Positions 1-9,272 of a stretch of 64,000 bases of DNA are shown here, one piece after another. How positions within the stretch are numbered: the stretch's first letter is position 1; every line of letters begins with the position of its first letter. Source of the DNA: Actinoplanes subtropicus (GTDB lineage: Bacteria; Actinomycetota; Actinomycetes; Mycobacteriales; Micromonosporaceae); NCBI RefSeq assembly GCF_000721705.1, contig NZ_JOJL01000007.1, positions 186,001-250,000 on the forward strand. The letters run 5' to 3'. A program made the translations under genes and the position numbers. The notes under the pieces were generated by a model. The model was not told the DNA's origin. It made no database searches and saw nothing but the letters and a program-made list of their open reading frames with translations.

Positions 1-1237
1 CGTCCACCACCACCAGCCCGAGGTCCCGGAAGTCGACCCCCTCGTACAGCAGGGCGTGCGTGCCGACCACGATGCCGGCCGTCCCGTCGGCCACCTTGGC
101 CAGTGCGGCCCGGCGGGCGGCGGCGCCGAGCGAGCCGGTGACCAGGGTGAGCTGGGTGCCGCCGGGATCGCCGTCGATCTCGCCGGCCCGGCCGAGCGCG
201 CCCAGCTGCTCGCTTATCCCGCGGTAGTGCTGCGTCGCGAGCACCTCGGTCGGCGCGAGCAGGGCCGCCTGGCCGCCGGCGTCGACCACCTGGAGCATGG
301 CGCGCACCGAGACCAGGGTCTTGCCCGAGCCCACCTCGCCCTGCAGGAGCCGGTGCATCGGGTGCGGGTGGGCCAGGTCGGCGGCGATCTCCTCGCCGAC
401 CTGCCGCTGGCCGTCGGTCAACTCGTACGGCAGGGTCGCGTCGAATTTCGCCAGGATGCCGCCCTCGGCCCGGGGGCGCGCGGTGCCCGGCGCGGCGGCC
501 GCCCGCGCCCGGCGCTGCACCAGGGTTAGCTGCACGGCGAAGGCCTCGTCCCATTTCAGCCGGTATTTCGCGGCGAACAGCGCCTCTTTCGAGCTGGGCC
601 GGTGGATCTCGCGCAGCGCCGTGCCGATGCCGACCAGGTTGCGGTTGGCCCGCACCGCGGCCGGCAGCGGGTCGGCGGGCGGCTGGAACGTCTCCAGCAG
701 GGTGCGGACGTGCTTGGCGATCACCCAGGTCGGCACCGCCTGCGCGGCCGGATAGACCGGGATCAGCGCGCCGGCGAACTCCTCGATCTCCTCGGCCGCT
801 TCGTCCTGCGTGGCGTCGGCGGAGAGCAATTGGTACGCCGGGCCGTTCAGCTGGCGCTTGCCGCGGAAGTCGGTGATCTTGCCGGCGAACAGGCCCCACC
901 GGCCGCGGCGCAGCTCGCGCTCGCGCCAGGCCTGGTTGAAGAAGGTGCAGGTCAGCGTCGCCCCGGAGCCGTCCCCGATGGTGATCTCCAGCATATTGCC
1001 CTTGCGGGCGCGCATCGGCTTGACGCTCACCGACTGCACCTGGGCCAGCAGCGTGACCTGCTCGCCGATCTTCAGGTCGCGCATGTCGGTGTGCTCGCCG
1101 CGCTCGTCGTACCGCCGCGGGAAGTGGTAGATCAGGTCGCCGGCGGTGTGCAGCTCCAGGTGGGTGGCGAGGGCCTTCGCCGCACGCTCGCCGAGCACCG
1201 CGCGCAGCGGGGTGGTGGTCGTCGTCGGGTCGCTCAT
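1..1237 (-). CDS. recG: ATP-dependent DNA helicase RecG (partial, C-terminus beyond left edge)
   Basis: RecG remodels stalled replication forks and branched recombination intermediates. About 411 N-terminal residues are visible. They contain the wedge/OB region ([13 protein letters not shown] near residue 41, then a beta-rich stretch with [10 protein letters not shown]) and the beginning of the first helicase lobe with Walker A GEVGSGKT near residues 300-308. The window edge falls inside the expected DExH box, after LGLVVVD, so the ATPase active site and second lobe are not seen. The ATG overlaps the stop codon of the DAK2 gene as ATGA, so the two are probably translationally coupled; DAK2-recG is a common actinobacterial order. 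Confidence 0.95.
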   Translation of the reverse strand, partial: MSDPTTTTTPLRAVLGERAAKALATHLELHTAGDLIYHFPRRYDERGEHTDMRDLKIGEQVTLLAQVQSVSVKPMRARKGNMLEITIGDGSGATLTCTFFNQAWRERELRRGRWGLFAGKITDFRGKRQLNGPAYQLLSADATQDEAAEEIEEFAGALIPVYPAAQAVPTWVIAKHVRTLLETFQPPADPLPAAVRANRNLVGIGTALREIHRPSSKEALFAAKYRLKWDEAFAVQLTLVQRRARAAAAPGTARPRAEGGILAKFDATLPYELTDGQRQVGEEIAADLAHPHPMHRLLQGEVGSGKTLVSVRAMLQVVDAGGQAALLAPTEVLATQHYRGISEQLGALGRAGEIDGDPGGTQLTLVTGSLGAAARRAALAKVADGTAGIVVGTHALLYEGVDFRDLGLVVVD

Positions 1238-2829
1238 TCCACTCCAACCAGCAGGTGGTACCGGGGCTGCCCGCCGGCGTAGCAGGCCAGCTCGACGAAC
1301 GGCCAGGCCTGCGTGACGTGGCCGCGGAGCACCCCCTCCAGCGCGGGCGGGGCGTCGGCGCCGAGCACCAGGGTGGCCAGCTCGCCACCGCCGCCGAGCA
1401 TCCGGTCGAGCAGGCGCCGGCTCACGTCCTCCAGGTCGGCGCCGATCACGTGCACCTCGCCGTCGACCAGGCCGAGCAGGTCGCCGGCCCGGCACGGCCC
1501 GGCCACCGTGAGCGAGTCGCGCTGGGCGGTGCAGACCTCGCCGTACCGGCAGGCGCCGGCCGCCTCGGCCATCGCGATGACGTCGTCGGCGAACGGGCGC
1601 GCCGGGTCGCGGACGGCCAGCGCGGCCAGCGCCTGCACCGGCGAGCGGGTCGGCACCACGCTCACCCGCACCCCGGCCGCCTCGGCCTCGCGGGCCGCGC
1701 CGGTGGCCACGGCATGCGTATTCGCGTCGTTGGGCAGCAGGACGACGCAGCCGGCGCCGCTCGCGGTGATCGCCTCCAGCATCTCCCGGATCGACGGGTT
1801 GCGGCCGACGACGGTGGCGCCCTCGGCCTCGAAGAGCGCGGTGAGGCCGTCGCCGGCCGCCACCACGACCGCGGCCCGGCCCGGCGTCGGCGCGGGCGTC
1901 ACCTCGACCGCATGCGGGCCGCTGGGCTCGAGCGGGGTGACGCTTATCCGGTGCGGCCGGCCCGCGGCGACGCCCGCCTCGACGGCCGGCCCGATCTGGG
2001 CCGAGCTCACGTGGACATGCACATTCCAGGTGCCGTCGCCGGAGCCGACCAGCACGAGCGAGTCGCCCAGCTTGTCGAGCGTCTCGCGCAGGACCGCCAC
2101 GGCGGCGTCGTCGGAGTCGAGGAGATATTGCACCTCGTATCCGAAATATTCGGACACTTCAGCCTCCCCTACCGAGAAGATGGGCGCGGCAACCGGCGCA
2201 TCGGTCAGTGCCTCGACCAGCGCATCGAGCAGCAGCACCAGGCCCCGGCCACCGGCGTCGACCACCCCGGCCCGGGCCAGCACCGGCAGCTGCTGCGGGG
2301 TGCGGGCCAGCGCCTCGGCGGCCGCGCGGGCCGCCGCCCGGGCCACCAGCACCGGATCGTCGGAACCGAGGCGCTCGGCGCCGTCGGCGGCGGCCGCGAC
2401 CACCGACAGCACGGTGCCCTCGACCGGGCGGGCCACCGCCGCATAGGCCGCCTCGGTGGCCGACCGCAGCGCCCGGGCCAGCTCGGCGCCGCGCACGGCG
2501 GCCGCCGGGGCGAGGGCGTCGGCCATGCCGCGCAGGATCTGCGAGACGATCACGCCGGAATTGCCCCGGGCGCCCAGCAGGGCGCCGCGCGCCATCCGGC
2601 GCAACGCGCTGCCGGCCGGCGGCGTCTCCCGTCGCGCGGCATCGAGCGGGGGCGCCTCGTCGAGCGCCTGCTGGGCCGAGGTGAGGGTGAGCACGAGGTT
2701 GGTGCCGGTGTCGCCGTCGGGGACGGGATAGACATTCAGCTCGTCGATCTCGTGCTGGTGGGCGCGCAACGCGGCCAGCCCACCACCGCACCAGCGGTGC
2801 ACCGCGGCGGCGTCCAGGGTCTCCAGCAC
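1234..2829 (-). CDS. DAK2 (DhaL-like) domain protein, YloV/FakA-type
   Basis: The roughly 531-residue protein has an N-terminal DhaL-type kinase domain with the nucleotide/Mg motif [14 protein letters not shown] near residue 30, followed by GARGNSGVI. Its C-terminal half resembles the DegV-like and phosphatase-like part of the YloV/FakA family. In Firmicutes FakA phosphorylates fatty acids held by a FakB protein; the substrate of the actinobacterial form is not established, and no fakB-like gene is visible here. I chose the GTG at 2829 because the residues upstream of it do not look like protein and known homologues begin near [13 protein letters not shown]. It is divergent from rpmB and overlaps recG by 4 bases. 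Confidence 0.85.
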   Translation of the reverse strand: MLETLDAAAVHRWCGGGLAALRAHQHEIDELNVYPVPDGDTGTNLVLTLTSAQQALDEAPPLDAARRETPPAGSALRRMARGALLGARGNSGVIVSQILRGMADALAPAAAVRGAELARALRSATEAAYAAVARPVEGTVLSVVAAAADGAERLGSDDPVLVARAAARAAAEALARTPQQLPVLARAGVVDAGGRGLVLLLDALVEALTDAPVAAPIFSVGEAEVSEYFGYEVQYLLDSDDAAVAVLRETLDKLGDSLVLVGSGDGTWNVHVHVSSAQIGPAVEAGVAAGRPHRISVTPLEPSGPHAVEVTPAPTPGRAAVVVAAGDGLTALFEAEGATVVGRNPSIREMLEAITASGAGCVVLLPNDANTHAVATGAAREAEAAGVRVSVVPTRSPVQALAALAVRDPARPFADDVIAMAEAAGACRYGEVCTAQRDSLTVAGPCRAGDLLGLVDGEVHVIGADLEDVSRRLLDRMLGGGGELATLVLGADAPPALEGVLRGHVTQAWPFVELACYAGGQPRYHLLVGVE

Positions 2830-2964
2830 GCGAAAATCGTACTGTCGCCCACCGACATTATCGGTGGACCGCTCCCTGACCGGGGGCGATTGGGTGTTCG
2901 ACCCGCTCGTCGGGTAACCTTGCCGGGTTGCAAGCTCAGTTCGTTTCAAACTCAGGAGTTACCC

Positions 2965-3156
2965 GTGGCTAGCGTGTGCGACGTCTGTGGCAAGGGGCCG
3001 GGCTTCGGCCACAACGTGTCCCACTCGCACCGGCGGACCAACCGCCGCTGGAACCCGAACATCCAGTCGGTGCGCACCCCCGCCGGTGGCGGCACGACCA
3101 AGAAGCTCCAGGTCTGCACCTCGTGCATCAAGGCCGGCAAGGTCGTCCGCGCCTGA
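2965..3156 (+). CDS. rpmB: 50S ribosomal protein L28
   Basis: This 63-residue L28 starts at a GTG with a clear ribosome binding site (AGGAG at 2954-2958, 6-base spacing). It keeps both CxxC pairs (CDVC near residue 5 and CTSC near residue 52), so it is the zinc-binding C+ form and not the zinc-free paralogue normally controlled by Zur. [11 protein letters not shown] and the basic C-terminus are typical of the family. It is transcribed divergently from the DAK2-recG pair, as in many actinobacteria, and is followed by a strong hairpin. Confidence 0.97.
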   Translation: MASVCDVCGKGPGFGHNVSHSHRRTNRRWNPNIQSVRTPAGGGTTKKLQVCTSCIKAGKVVRA

Positions 3157-3176
3157 GCTGAGGCTCATCAGACTTG

Positions 3177-3203
3177 AGCCGCCGGGCCACAGGCCCGGCG
3201 GCT
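3177..3203 (+). terminator. rpmB terminator hairpin
   Basis: A perfect 12-bp stem (AGCCGCCGGGCC / GGCCCGGCGGCT) closes a 3-base loop between the convergent genes rpmB and the GNAT gene. It lacks a U-run, as many actinobacterial terminators do, and could act for both strands. Confidence 0.8.
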
Positions 3204-3210
3204 GTCTGTG

Positions 3211-3669
3211 TCAGAGGTCTTTGGCGAACGAGAGCACGTCCGCCTCGTCCTTGTAGTAGCCGAAATCCGGGATCCGGGCGTAGCCGGCCGTCTGGTAGAG
3301 CGCGATCGCCTCCGGCTGCTGGTCCCCGGTCTCCAGGATCAGCCGGCGGCAGCCCGCCGCCCGCGCCGATTCCTCGATGGCGGTCAGCAGGCGCCGGCCC
3401 AGCCCGCGCCGGCGGCCCGCCTTGGCGGTGAACATCCGCTTCAGCTCGGCATCGTCGCCGTGCCGTCGCCAGCCGGCGCAGCCGATCAGCCGTTCGCCGT
3501 CGTCGGCCACGAAGAACGCCCCGTTCGGCGGGGTGAAGTCGTCCTCGGCGATCGGGGTGTCGTCGCCGCTGCCGCCGTACCTCTCGGACAGCTCGTTCAG
3601 CACGTCGACCAGCAATGCCTGCACCGCCGGGTCGGCCGTGTCGGCCATCCTGATCTTGATCTCCCGCAC
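3211..3669 (-). CDS. GNAT family N-acetyltransferase
   Basis: The 152-residue protein has the GNAT fold with the acetyl-CoA pyrophosphate-binding loop RRRGLGRRLL near residues 87-96 and the C-terminal pattern ALYQTAGYARIPDFGYY. The substrate cannot be told from sequence. The start is a GTG 18 bases downstream of the thiL stop, on the same strand, so it is probably co-transcribed with thiL. It converges on rpmB across the hairpin at 3177-3203. Confidence 0.85.
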   Translation of the reverse strand: MREIKIRMADTADPAVQALLVDVLNELSERYGGSGDDTPIAEDDFTPPNGAFFVADDGERLIGCAGWRRHGDDAELKRMFTAKAGRRRGLGRRLLTAIEESARAAGCRRLILETGDQQPEAIALYQTAGYARIPDFGYYKDEADVLSFAKDL

Positions 3670-3687
3670 CCGACGACTGTAAATCTT

Positions 3688-4638
3688 TCAGCGGAAGTGG
3701 TCCCAGCCCGCCGGGCCGCTCCACGGTTTTCGGTCGACCGTCACACCCTCGCCGTCGTGCACTGTGCCGATCTCGCGCCATCCCTCCGGCAGCGCCGTCC
3801 CGGCCGGGAACGTCGCCGCCAGCGCGTGATCCTCGCCGCCGGCGAGCAGCCACTGGTGGGGATCGACCCCCAATGCCGTGGCCGCGTCCCGCATCGCCGG
3901 GGGCACGTCAAAGGCTTCCGTGCGTACGTCGACAGCCACCAGACTGGCCGCCGCGATGTGCCCCAGGTCCTGCAGCAGCCCGTCCGAGATGTCGATCATC
4001 GAGGTGGCGCCGGCCGCGCTCGCCCGGGGCCCGGCCGCATACGGCACCTCCGGCCGCCGATACGCCTCGACCAGGATCTTGGGCGTACGGAAGCCGCGGG
4101 ACAGGACGGTGTATCCGGCCGCCGCATGACCCGTACGCCCGGACAGCGCGAGAATGTCGCCCGGCTGGGCCCCCGACCGCAGCACCGGCGGCCGGCCGCC
4201 CAGATCGCCCAGCGCGGTCACCGCCACGGTCAGCGTCGGGCTGGACGACATGTCCCCGCCCACCACGCCCGCCCCGACGAGCGCCGCCTCGTCGGACAGC
4301 CCGGTCGCCAGCTCCTCGGCCCAGCCGACGGCGAGGTCGGCCGGCGCGCACAGGGCAACCAGCAGCGCGGTCGGCTCGGCGCCCATCGCCACGATGTCGG
4401 CGAGGTTGGCCGCGGCGGCCCGATGGCCGACGTCCGCGGGCCCGCACCAGTCGCGCCGGAAGTGCCGGCCCTCGACCAGCACGTCCGTGCAGGCCACCAC
4501 CCGGCCGTCGGGCGCGGCCACCACGGCGCTGTCGTCGCCGGGGCCCAGGAGGGTCTTCGACCCGGCCCCGAGCCGCGCGACGACCCGGGAGATGAGACCG
4601 AACTCGCCGATCTCGGCAATGCTCACCGGTACGGCCAT
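3688..4638 (-). CDS. thiL: Thiamine-monophosphate kinase
   Basis: ThiL phosphorylates thiamine monophosphate to thiamine diphosphate, the active cofactor. The 316-residue protein has the PurM-like ATPase features of the family: GPGDDSAV near residue 33, the Mg-binding CTDVLVEGRHF near residue 50, GGDMSSS near residue 126 and the late SMIDISDGLLQDL and LLAGGEDHAL motifs. Length is normal. thiL is divergent from the AsnC-type gene, the usual arrangement in Streptomyces and Micromonospora relatives. Confidence 0.95.
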   Translation of the reverse strand: MAVPVSIAEIGEFGLISRVVARLGAGSKTLLGPGDDSAVVAAPDGRVVACTDVLVEGRHFRRDWCGPADVGHRAAAANLADIVAMGAEPTALLVALCAPADLAVGWAEELATGLSDEAALVGAGVVGGDMSSSPTLTVAVTALGDLGGRPPVLRSGAQPGDILALSGRTGHAAAGYTVLSRGFRTPKILVEAYRRPEVPYAAGPRASAAGATSMIDISDGLLQDLGHIAAASLVAVDVRTEAFDVPPAMRDAATALGVDPHQWLLAGGEDHALAATFPAGTALPEGWREIGTVHDGEGVTVDRKPWSGPAGWDHFR

Positions 4639-4740
4639 CCCTTCGTGACAGAGGCCCCCAACGGTGGCTTCCCGCAGCCGAGTGGATTCTTACGGTAGTT
4701 TCACGTTCTGGTGCAGGCTGGCGGCGGATGGGAGCGGATT

Positions 4741-4974
4741 GTGGTCCAGGCATACATCCTGATCCAAACAGAGGTCGGAAAGGCCCATGACGTGGCCGTC
4801 GCGATCGGAAAGATCCCCGGAGTGATCCGGGTCGACGCGGTCACCGGCCCGTACGACGTGGTGGTTCTGGCCGAGGCGCACACCGTCGACGATCTCGGCG
4901 GGCTCATTGTGAGCAAGGTCCAGAACGTCCTGGGCATCATGCGGACGCTCACCTGCTCCGTGGTAAACCTCTGA
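4741..4974 (+). CDS. Lrp/AsnC-type ligand-binding (RAM) domain protein, stand-alone
   Basis: The 77-residue protein is only the effector-binding RAM domain of Lrp/AsnC regulators, with no helix-turn-helix. It begins MVQAYILIQTEVGKA and contains PGVIRVDAVTGPYDVVV, the core beta strand and ligand loop. Such stand-alone domains form oligomers and are thought to sense small molecules; a partner is unknown. I chose the GTG at 4741, preceded by a GGGAGCG box, over an upstream ATG at 4711 that lacks a good binding site. It is followed three bases later by the DUF3515 gene, so the two probably form an operon. Confidence 0.85.
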   Translation: MVQAYILIQTEVGKAHDVAVAIGKIPGVIRVDAVTGPYDVVVLAEAHTVDDLGGLIVSKVQNVLGIMRTLTCSVVNL

Positions 4975-4977
4975 GTC

Positions 4978-5616
4978 ATGGTCGACGTGGAGACGCCTCC
5001 CACCGCGAATCGAACGGAACCGACGACGCGCGGCGCCGCCCTGCTGGCCGCTGCGATCGCCGCGCCGATCGCGCTCGTGGCCGGTCTCCTCATCTTCTGG
5101 AAGTTCCTGCCCTCCGACACCACCGCGACGCCGGCCCCGTCCGCGAGCGCGCCCGTCGTCGAGCCCACCACCCCGGTCCAGATGGCGGCGCCCAAGCTGG
5201 ACGCGCGCACCGCCCAGGTCTGCCTCGCGGTCACCTCGCAACTGCCGGCCACGCTGCGCGGCCTGCCCGGCCGCAAGGTCACCGCGGGCCCGGAGCAGAA
5301 CGCGGCCTGGGGCGAGCCGCCGATCACGGTCGCCTGCGGCATCACCCAGCCGACGATGTGCGAGCGGGTGGACGGCGGGCATCCCGGCTGCGTGCCGCTG
5401 GACGCCACGATGTACGCGATGAACGGCGTCTGCTGGTGGGGCCAGGACGGCCCGGCGTCCAACGTGTTCACCACGATGGACCGGGAAGTCGCCGTGCAGG
5501 TGACCGTGCCGTCCAGCTACAACCAGGCGGCGCAGTGGGCCAACGAGTTCTCCGACCCGGTGGTCAAGACGGTCAGGTCGAAGACCTCCGGCGTGCCGAC
5601 CGGTTGTACACAGTGA
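4978..5616 (+). CDS. DUF3515 family membrane-anchored protein
   Basis: This 212-residue protein has an N-terminal cytoplasmic tail, one transmembrane segment at about residues 20-42 (AALLAAAIAAPIALVAGLLI) and a Pro/Thr/Ala-rich linker before an extracytoplasmic domain with several cysteines. It matches the actinobacterial DUF3515 family, which sits beside thiL and the AsnC-type gene in many genomes. The function is unknown. The start lies three bases after the AsnC-type stop codon, suggesting translational coupling. Confidence 0.8.
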   Translation: MVDVETPPTANRTEPTTRGAALLAAAIAAPIALVAGLLIFWKFLPSDTTATPAPSASAPVVEPTTPVQMAAPKLDARTAQVCLAVTSQLPATLRGLPGRKVTAGPEQNAAWGEPPITVACGITQPTMCERVDGGHPGCVPLDATMYAMNGVCWWGQDGPASNVFTTMDREVAVQVTVPSSYNQAAQWANEFSDPVVKTVRSKTSGVPTGCTQ

Positions 5617-5687
5617 AGTCCCGTTTGGCGCCGTAGGGCTACTCTGCTCTGCGTTGCCATTCCGGGGACTAGGGAAACAGCAGGCTC

Positions 5688-6176
5688 ATGACAGCAGCGC
5701 TCCACGTGCTCGCCGGTTGGGGTTCCGGCCGGCTCGCGACCATCGCGCACCCCCGCGAAGACGGCTGGGCCGATGAGCAACTGGCCGAGCTGGCCGGCGC
5801 CGGGGTCACCGTCCTGGTCTCCGCCCTCACCACCGCCGAGCAGCAGCGGCTCGGCCTGGGCGGCGGCGCGGCCGCGGCGGCGAGGCTGGGCGTGGACCTG
5901 GTGTCGTTCCCGGCCGGCGAGGACAGCCCACCCCAGGACGAGGCGGCCAAGGTGGTCACCCTGGCCTTCCAGCTCGCCGCGCAGGTGCGGGCCGGGCGTT
6001 TCGTGGCGACCCAGTGCTTCGGCGGCGTCGGCCGGTCGACGCTGCTGGCTTGTACGACGCTGGTGCTGCTGGGCATCGCCCCGGGCGAGGCCCTGCGCCG
6101 GGTGACCGGCGGCGCGGAGGCACCGGTCACCCGCGACTGGCTGCACCAGGTCCCCACCCAGCTGGTCCGGCTCTAA
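5688..6176 (+). CDS. Protein-tyrosine/dual-specificity phosphatase-like protein
   Basis: The 162-residue protein carries CFGGVGRST near residue 109, which fits the CxxGxxR phosphate-binding loop of cysteine-based phosphatases. The upstream HPREDGWADEQ could hold the general acid loop. The His usually preceding the catalytic Cys is Gln here, so activity is likely but not certain. It stands alone, converging on the ABC exporter operon with a 4-base overlap of stop codons. No substrate can be named. Confidence 0.6.
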   Translation: MTAALHVLAGWGSGRLATIAHPREDGWADEQLAELAGAGVTVLVSALTTAEQQRLGLGGGAAAAARLGVDLVSFPAGEDSPPQDEAAKVVTLAFQLAAQVRAGRFVATQCFGGVGRSTLLACTTLVLLGIAPGEALRRVTGGAEAPVTRDWLHQVPTQLVRL

Positions 6177-6853
6177 CCGGCGGTCGGGCGGATCGGCACG
6201 TCGCTGATCGCGCGGTGCAGTCCCCACGCCACCAGCGCGATGGCCGCGACCGACAGCGCCAGCCCGGCCGGGTACGGCACGCCGCGGTTCAGGCCGCCCC
6301 ACACGTCGAACCCGAGCAGCCAGTCGGTCGCCAGCGCCGGCACCGCGCCGCCGAGCATCACCACGAGCCCGGTCCAGGCCCGCCACCGGTAGAACCCGGT
6401 CGCGATCATCGCCCCGGACACCAGGTAGGCCAGCGAGATCGGCAGCTGCTGCCCGAACTGCCGCAGCGCGCCGCCAGCGGTCAGCACCGGATAACCGGGC
6501 CCCCGCTTGCCGGCGGCCCCCAGCACGGCGCTCTCGATGCCGTGCCCGAGTGGCACCGCGATCGCCCAGGCCACCGCGAGGATCAGCCCGAACACGGCCA
6601 CCCCGGCCAGGAACTCGTGCCGGGTCGCGCCGTTGACCACGAACTGCCGCAGGTGCATGGCGACCAGGATGATGCCGATCACCAGAATCCAGTACTTCGC
6701 GGCCGCCCCGCCGAGCACCAGCCACATGCTGAAGTCGGGGTGCCTGACCGACGTCACGGCCACCGTCGCGATCACGTCGGCCAGCACGATCATGACCACG
6801 AACGGGAGAATGATCGGCCGGTAGAGGCGGAACAGGACGCGGGTGACGCTCAT
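6173..6853 (-). CDS. ABC exporter membrane subunit (YtrA-operon type)
   Basis: The 226-residue protein has about six hydrophobic segments (for example IILPFVVMIVLADVIATVAV near the N-terminus and LALSVAAIALVAWGL near the C-terminus) and no enzymatic motifs, as expected for the permease of a small ABC exporter. Its ATG overlaps the stop of the ATPase gene (ATGA). With the GntR gene it forms a three-gene operon whose genes overlap at every junction. The substrate is unknown; related GntR/ABC operons often answer to cell-envelope stress. Confidence 0.75.
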   Translation of the reverse strand: MSVTRVLFRLYRPIILPFVVMIVLADVIATVAVTSVRHPDFSMWLVLGGAAAKYWILVIGIILVAMHLRQFVVNGATRHEFLAGVAVFGLILAVAWAIAVPLGHGIESAVLGAAGKRGPGYPVLTAGGALRQFGQQLPISLAYLVSGAMIATGFYRWRAWTGLVVMLGGAVPALATDWLLGFDVWGGLNRGVPYPAGLALSVAAIALVAWGLHRAISDVPIRPTAG

Positions 6854-7731
6854 CGGGTGGCCTCCAGCGGCTGGGCCCGGGACGTGAGGTGGATGAAGAG
6901 GTCCTGGATGCCGACCGGGCCGAAGTTGAGCCCGGCCGACTCGCCGCGGGCCAGGTCGGCCGGGTCGGGCCGCCAGTCGAGGGTGACCGCGCGGACGCCA
7001 CCCAGGGTCTGCTCGCCGAGCACGGTGTGCCCGGCCACGAACTCGCCGACCGCCGCGGCCGGCCCGGTCACGGTGACCCCGCGCCCGCGCAGTTCGTCGG
7101 TCTCCTCGTGCAGGAGCAGCCGACCGTGGTCGATGACGATCACCCGCTCGAACAGGTCGGCGACCTCCTCGATGAGGTGGGTGGAGAGGATGATCGTGCG
7201 CGGGTGCGCCAGATAGTCCCCGAGCAGCTCGCGGTAGAAGGCGGACCGGGCCACCGCGTCCATGCCCAGGTACGTCTCGTCCAGGATGGTCAGTGGCGCC
7301 CGCGCGGCCAGGCCGAGCACCACGCCGACCGCCGATTTCTGCCCGCGGGAGAGCGACGAGGCCCGCTTCCGGGGGTTGATCTCGAAGAGGTCGAGCAGCT
7401 TCGCGGCGTAGTCGGCGTCCCAGTTCGGGCGCATCCAGCCGGCGAAGCGCAGCAGCGCGCGCACCTTGTCGGACTCGTTGGTGTCCAGGGTGTCGCGGAT
7501 GAAGCAGGTCTGCCGCATCACCGCCGGGTTCTCGAAGGCGTCCTGGCCGTCCACCCGGACCGTGCCGGAGGACGGGCGGCGGAACGAGGCGAGGGCGCTG
7601 AGCAGGCTGGTCTTGCCGGAGCCGTTCCGCCCGAGCAGCCCGTAGATCTTGCCGGTCGGCAGGTCGAGGTCGATGCCCTCGACCGCGACGGTCGAGCCGT
7701 ACCGCACCGAGACGTCGCGCAGCTCGATCAC
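6850..7731 (-). CDS. ABC transporter ATP-binding protein
   Basis: The 293-residue ATPase shows Walker A GRNGSGKTS near residue 35, a Q-loop region, the signature LSRGQKS near residue 127, Walker B LTILDETYLGMD near residue 147 and the switch His in ILSTHL. The residues after the Walker B Glu (TYLGMD) follow the variant found in YtrB-like exporters. A C-terminal extension of about 80 residues follows the nucleotide-binding domain. It overlaps both neighbours by 4 bases. Confidence 0.9.
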   Translation of the reverse strand: MIELRDVSVRYGSTVAVEGIDLDLPTGKIYGLLGRNGSGKTSLLSALASFRRPSSGTVRVDGQDAFENPAVMRQTCFIRDTLDTNESDKVRALLRFAGWMRPNWDADYAAKLLDLFEINPRKRASSLSRGQKSAVGVVLGLAARAPLTILDETYLGMDAVARSAFYRELLGDYLAHPRTIILSTHLIEEVADLFERVIVIDHGRLLLHEETDELRGRGVTVTGPAAAVGEFVAGHTVLGEQTLGGVRAVTLDWRPDPADLARGESAGLNFGPVGIQDLFIHLTSRAQPLEATR

Positions 7732-8084
7732 CGGGCACCGCCGAGGTGCCGCACGATCTCGTCGACCTCGATGCCGATCCGCTTGGCCTCGGCCAGCATC
7801 GGGTCGACCACCTCGGTGAAGAACCTCTCCCGCCGCTCCCGGCGCAGCTTCTCCCGGGCGGCCGGGCTGACGAACATGCCGATGCCCCGCTTCTTGTACA
7901 GCACGCCCTCGTCGACCAGCTGGGCGAACCCCTTGGCCGCGGTGGCGGGATTGATGCGGTAGAAGGCCGCGTACTGGTTGGTGGACATGACCTGTTCGTC
8001 CTCCTTGAGGGCGCCGCTCAGAACGTCGTTCTTGATGCCGTCGGCGATCTGCAGGTAGATCGGGCTGCGGTCGTCGAATGCCAC
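7728..8084 (-). CDS. GntR family regulator, YtrA subfamily
   Basis: The 118-residue protein has a winged helix-turn-helix (PIYLQIADGIKNDVLSGAL, then NPATAAKGFAQLVDEGVLY) and only a short C-terminal dimerisation helix, which defines the YtrA subfamily that controls linked ABC exporters. It starts with GTG preceded by GGGAGG at a normal distance. The perfect inverted repeat at 8104-8127, between its promoter and its start, is very probably its own operator, so the operon is predicted to be autorepressed and released by an unknown inducer. Confidence 0.9.
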   Translation of the reverse strand: MAFDDRSPIYLQIADGIKNDVLSGALKEDEQVMSTNQYAAFYRINPATAAKGFAQLVDEGVLYKKRGIGMFVSPAAREKLRRERRERFFTEVVDPMLAEAKRIGIEVDEIVRHLGGAR

Positions 8085-8103
8085 CGAGCCTCCCTAGTTC
8101 TGC

Positions 8104-8127
8104 GGTTCATTACTCATGTAATGAACC
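8104..8127 (-). promoter_or_regulatory. GntR operator, perfect 10-bp inverted repeat
   Basis: GGTTCATTAC-N4-GTAATGAACC is a perfect inverted repeat 20 bases upstream of the GntR start. It overlaps the downstream part of the predicted -10 box, so bound repressor would block initiation. Confidence 0.85.
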
Positions 8128-8154
8128 ATAGAGCCAGGGACGCCGACCAGGCAA
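8125..8154 (-). promoter_or_regulatory. Promoter of the GntR-ABC operon
   Basis: On the minus strand TTGCCT (8149-8154) and TATGGT (8125-8130) are separated by 18 bases. The -10 box shares three bases with the operator at 8104-8127. Confidence 0.6.
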
Positions 8155-8168
8155 GTGTCAGGGCGGCG

Positions 8169-9272
8169 TCAGGTCGCTTGGTCGAGGGCGGCCGTCAGGT
8201 CGGCCAGCAGATCGGCGGTGTCCTCGATGCCGCAGGACAGCCGCACGAAGCCGGGTGACGTGTCGTCGCCCCACTGCGCCCGCCGGTCGGCCGTGGTGTG
8301 CACGCCGCCGAACGAGGTGGCCGCGAAGACCAGCGCCGCCGCGGTGAGGAACCGGCCCACCCGGTCGGCCGTGCCCAGGTCGAACGAGACCACCCCGGGG
8401 ATCCGGCGCATCTGCGCGCGGGCCACCTCGTACGACGGGTCCTTCGCCAGGCCGGGCCAGCGCACGGCGAGCACATCCGGGCGGCCTTGAAGCATCGCCG
8501 CGATCGCCGCCGCGTTCTCGGTCTGCCGGGCGAGCCGCAGGTCGAGCGTGGCGATCGACCGGTGCGCCAGCCAGCAGTCGAAACCGCCGGGCACCGCGCC
8601 GGTCTGCTTGCGCCAGGTCTCCACCTTGGCGAACAGCGCGTCGTCGGCGGTCGAGACATATCCGAGCAGCACGTCCGAGTGGCCGGTGAGCGCCTTGGTG
8701 CCCGACGCCACCACGATGTCGGCGCCCAGCGCCAGCGGATTCTGGCCCAGCGGCGTGGGCGTCGTGTTGTCGACGGCGACCAGGGCGCCGGCGGCGTGCG
8801 CGGCCGCGGCGACGGCCCGGATGTCACACACGTCCAGCCCCGGGTTCGCCGGGGTCTCCAGCAGCACCAGCCGCATGCCGGAAAAATCGGGATATGGCCC
8901 TGCGGTCGGCACCTGGACGGAACTCACGCCCAGGTCCCGGAGAGTTCCCTCGGCGAAGGCCCGAACCGTGAAATACCCGTCCGACGGCAGCGCCACCGTG
9001 TCGCCCGCACGAAGCACCGACAGCAGCAACCCGGTGATCGCCGCCTGGCCGCTGGCGAAGACGAGCGTGGGCGCGCCCTCCAACTGCCCGATCGCCGCCT
9101 CCAGCGCACGCCGGGTGGGGTGCTCGGTGCGGCCGTAGCCGTTCTCCCCCGGGCCGTTGACCGGATCGAGGTGGTACGGCGCGGCGAACACCGGCCCGGG
9201 CAGGAACGGCTCGCCCACCACCGGCTCGGGCAGTCCCGCGTGCACCACCCGAGTGCCGTCGGAGTAGCTCAT
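8169..9272 (-). CDS. Cys/Met metabolism PLP-dependent lyase (cystathionine gamma-lyase/synthase family)
   Basis: The 367-residue enzyme belongs to the trans-sulfuration PLP family. Visible motifs are [13 protein letters not shown] near residue 46, the cofactor region [22 protein letters not shown] near residue 180 and the Schiff-base lysine in [12 protein letters not shown] near residue 200. The family includes cystathionine gamma-lyase, gamma-synthase and methionine gamma-lyase, which I cannot tell apart here. The ATG overlaps the gpsA stop codon (ATGA), so it is the last gene of a plsC-gpsA-lyase transcription unit. Confidence 0.85.
   Translation of the reverse strand: MSYSDGTRVVHAGLPEPVVGEPFLPGPVFAAPYHLDPVNGPGENGYGRTEHPTRRALEAAIGQLEGAPTLVFASGQAAITGLLLSVLRAGDTVALPSDGYFTVRAFAEGTLRDLGVSSVQVPTAGPYPDFSGMRLVLLETPANPGLDVCDIRAVAAAAHAAGALVAVDNTTPTPLGQNPLALGADIVVASGTKALTGHSDVLLGYVSTADDALFAKVETWRKQTGAVPGGFDCWLAHRSIATLDLRLARQTENAAAIAAMLQGRPDVLAVRWPGLAKDPSYEVARAQMRRIPGVVSFDLGTADRVGRFLTAAALVFAATSFGGVHTTADRRAQWGDDTSPGFVRLSCGIEDTADLLADLTAALDQAT

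Noticed and set aside
2965..3156. Zur-regulated zinc-free L28 paralogue
   Set aside because: Both CxxC pairs are intact, so this is the ordinary zinc-binding form.
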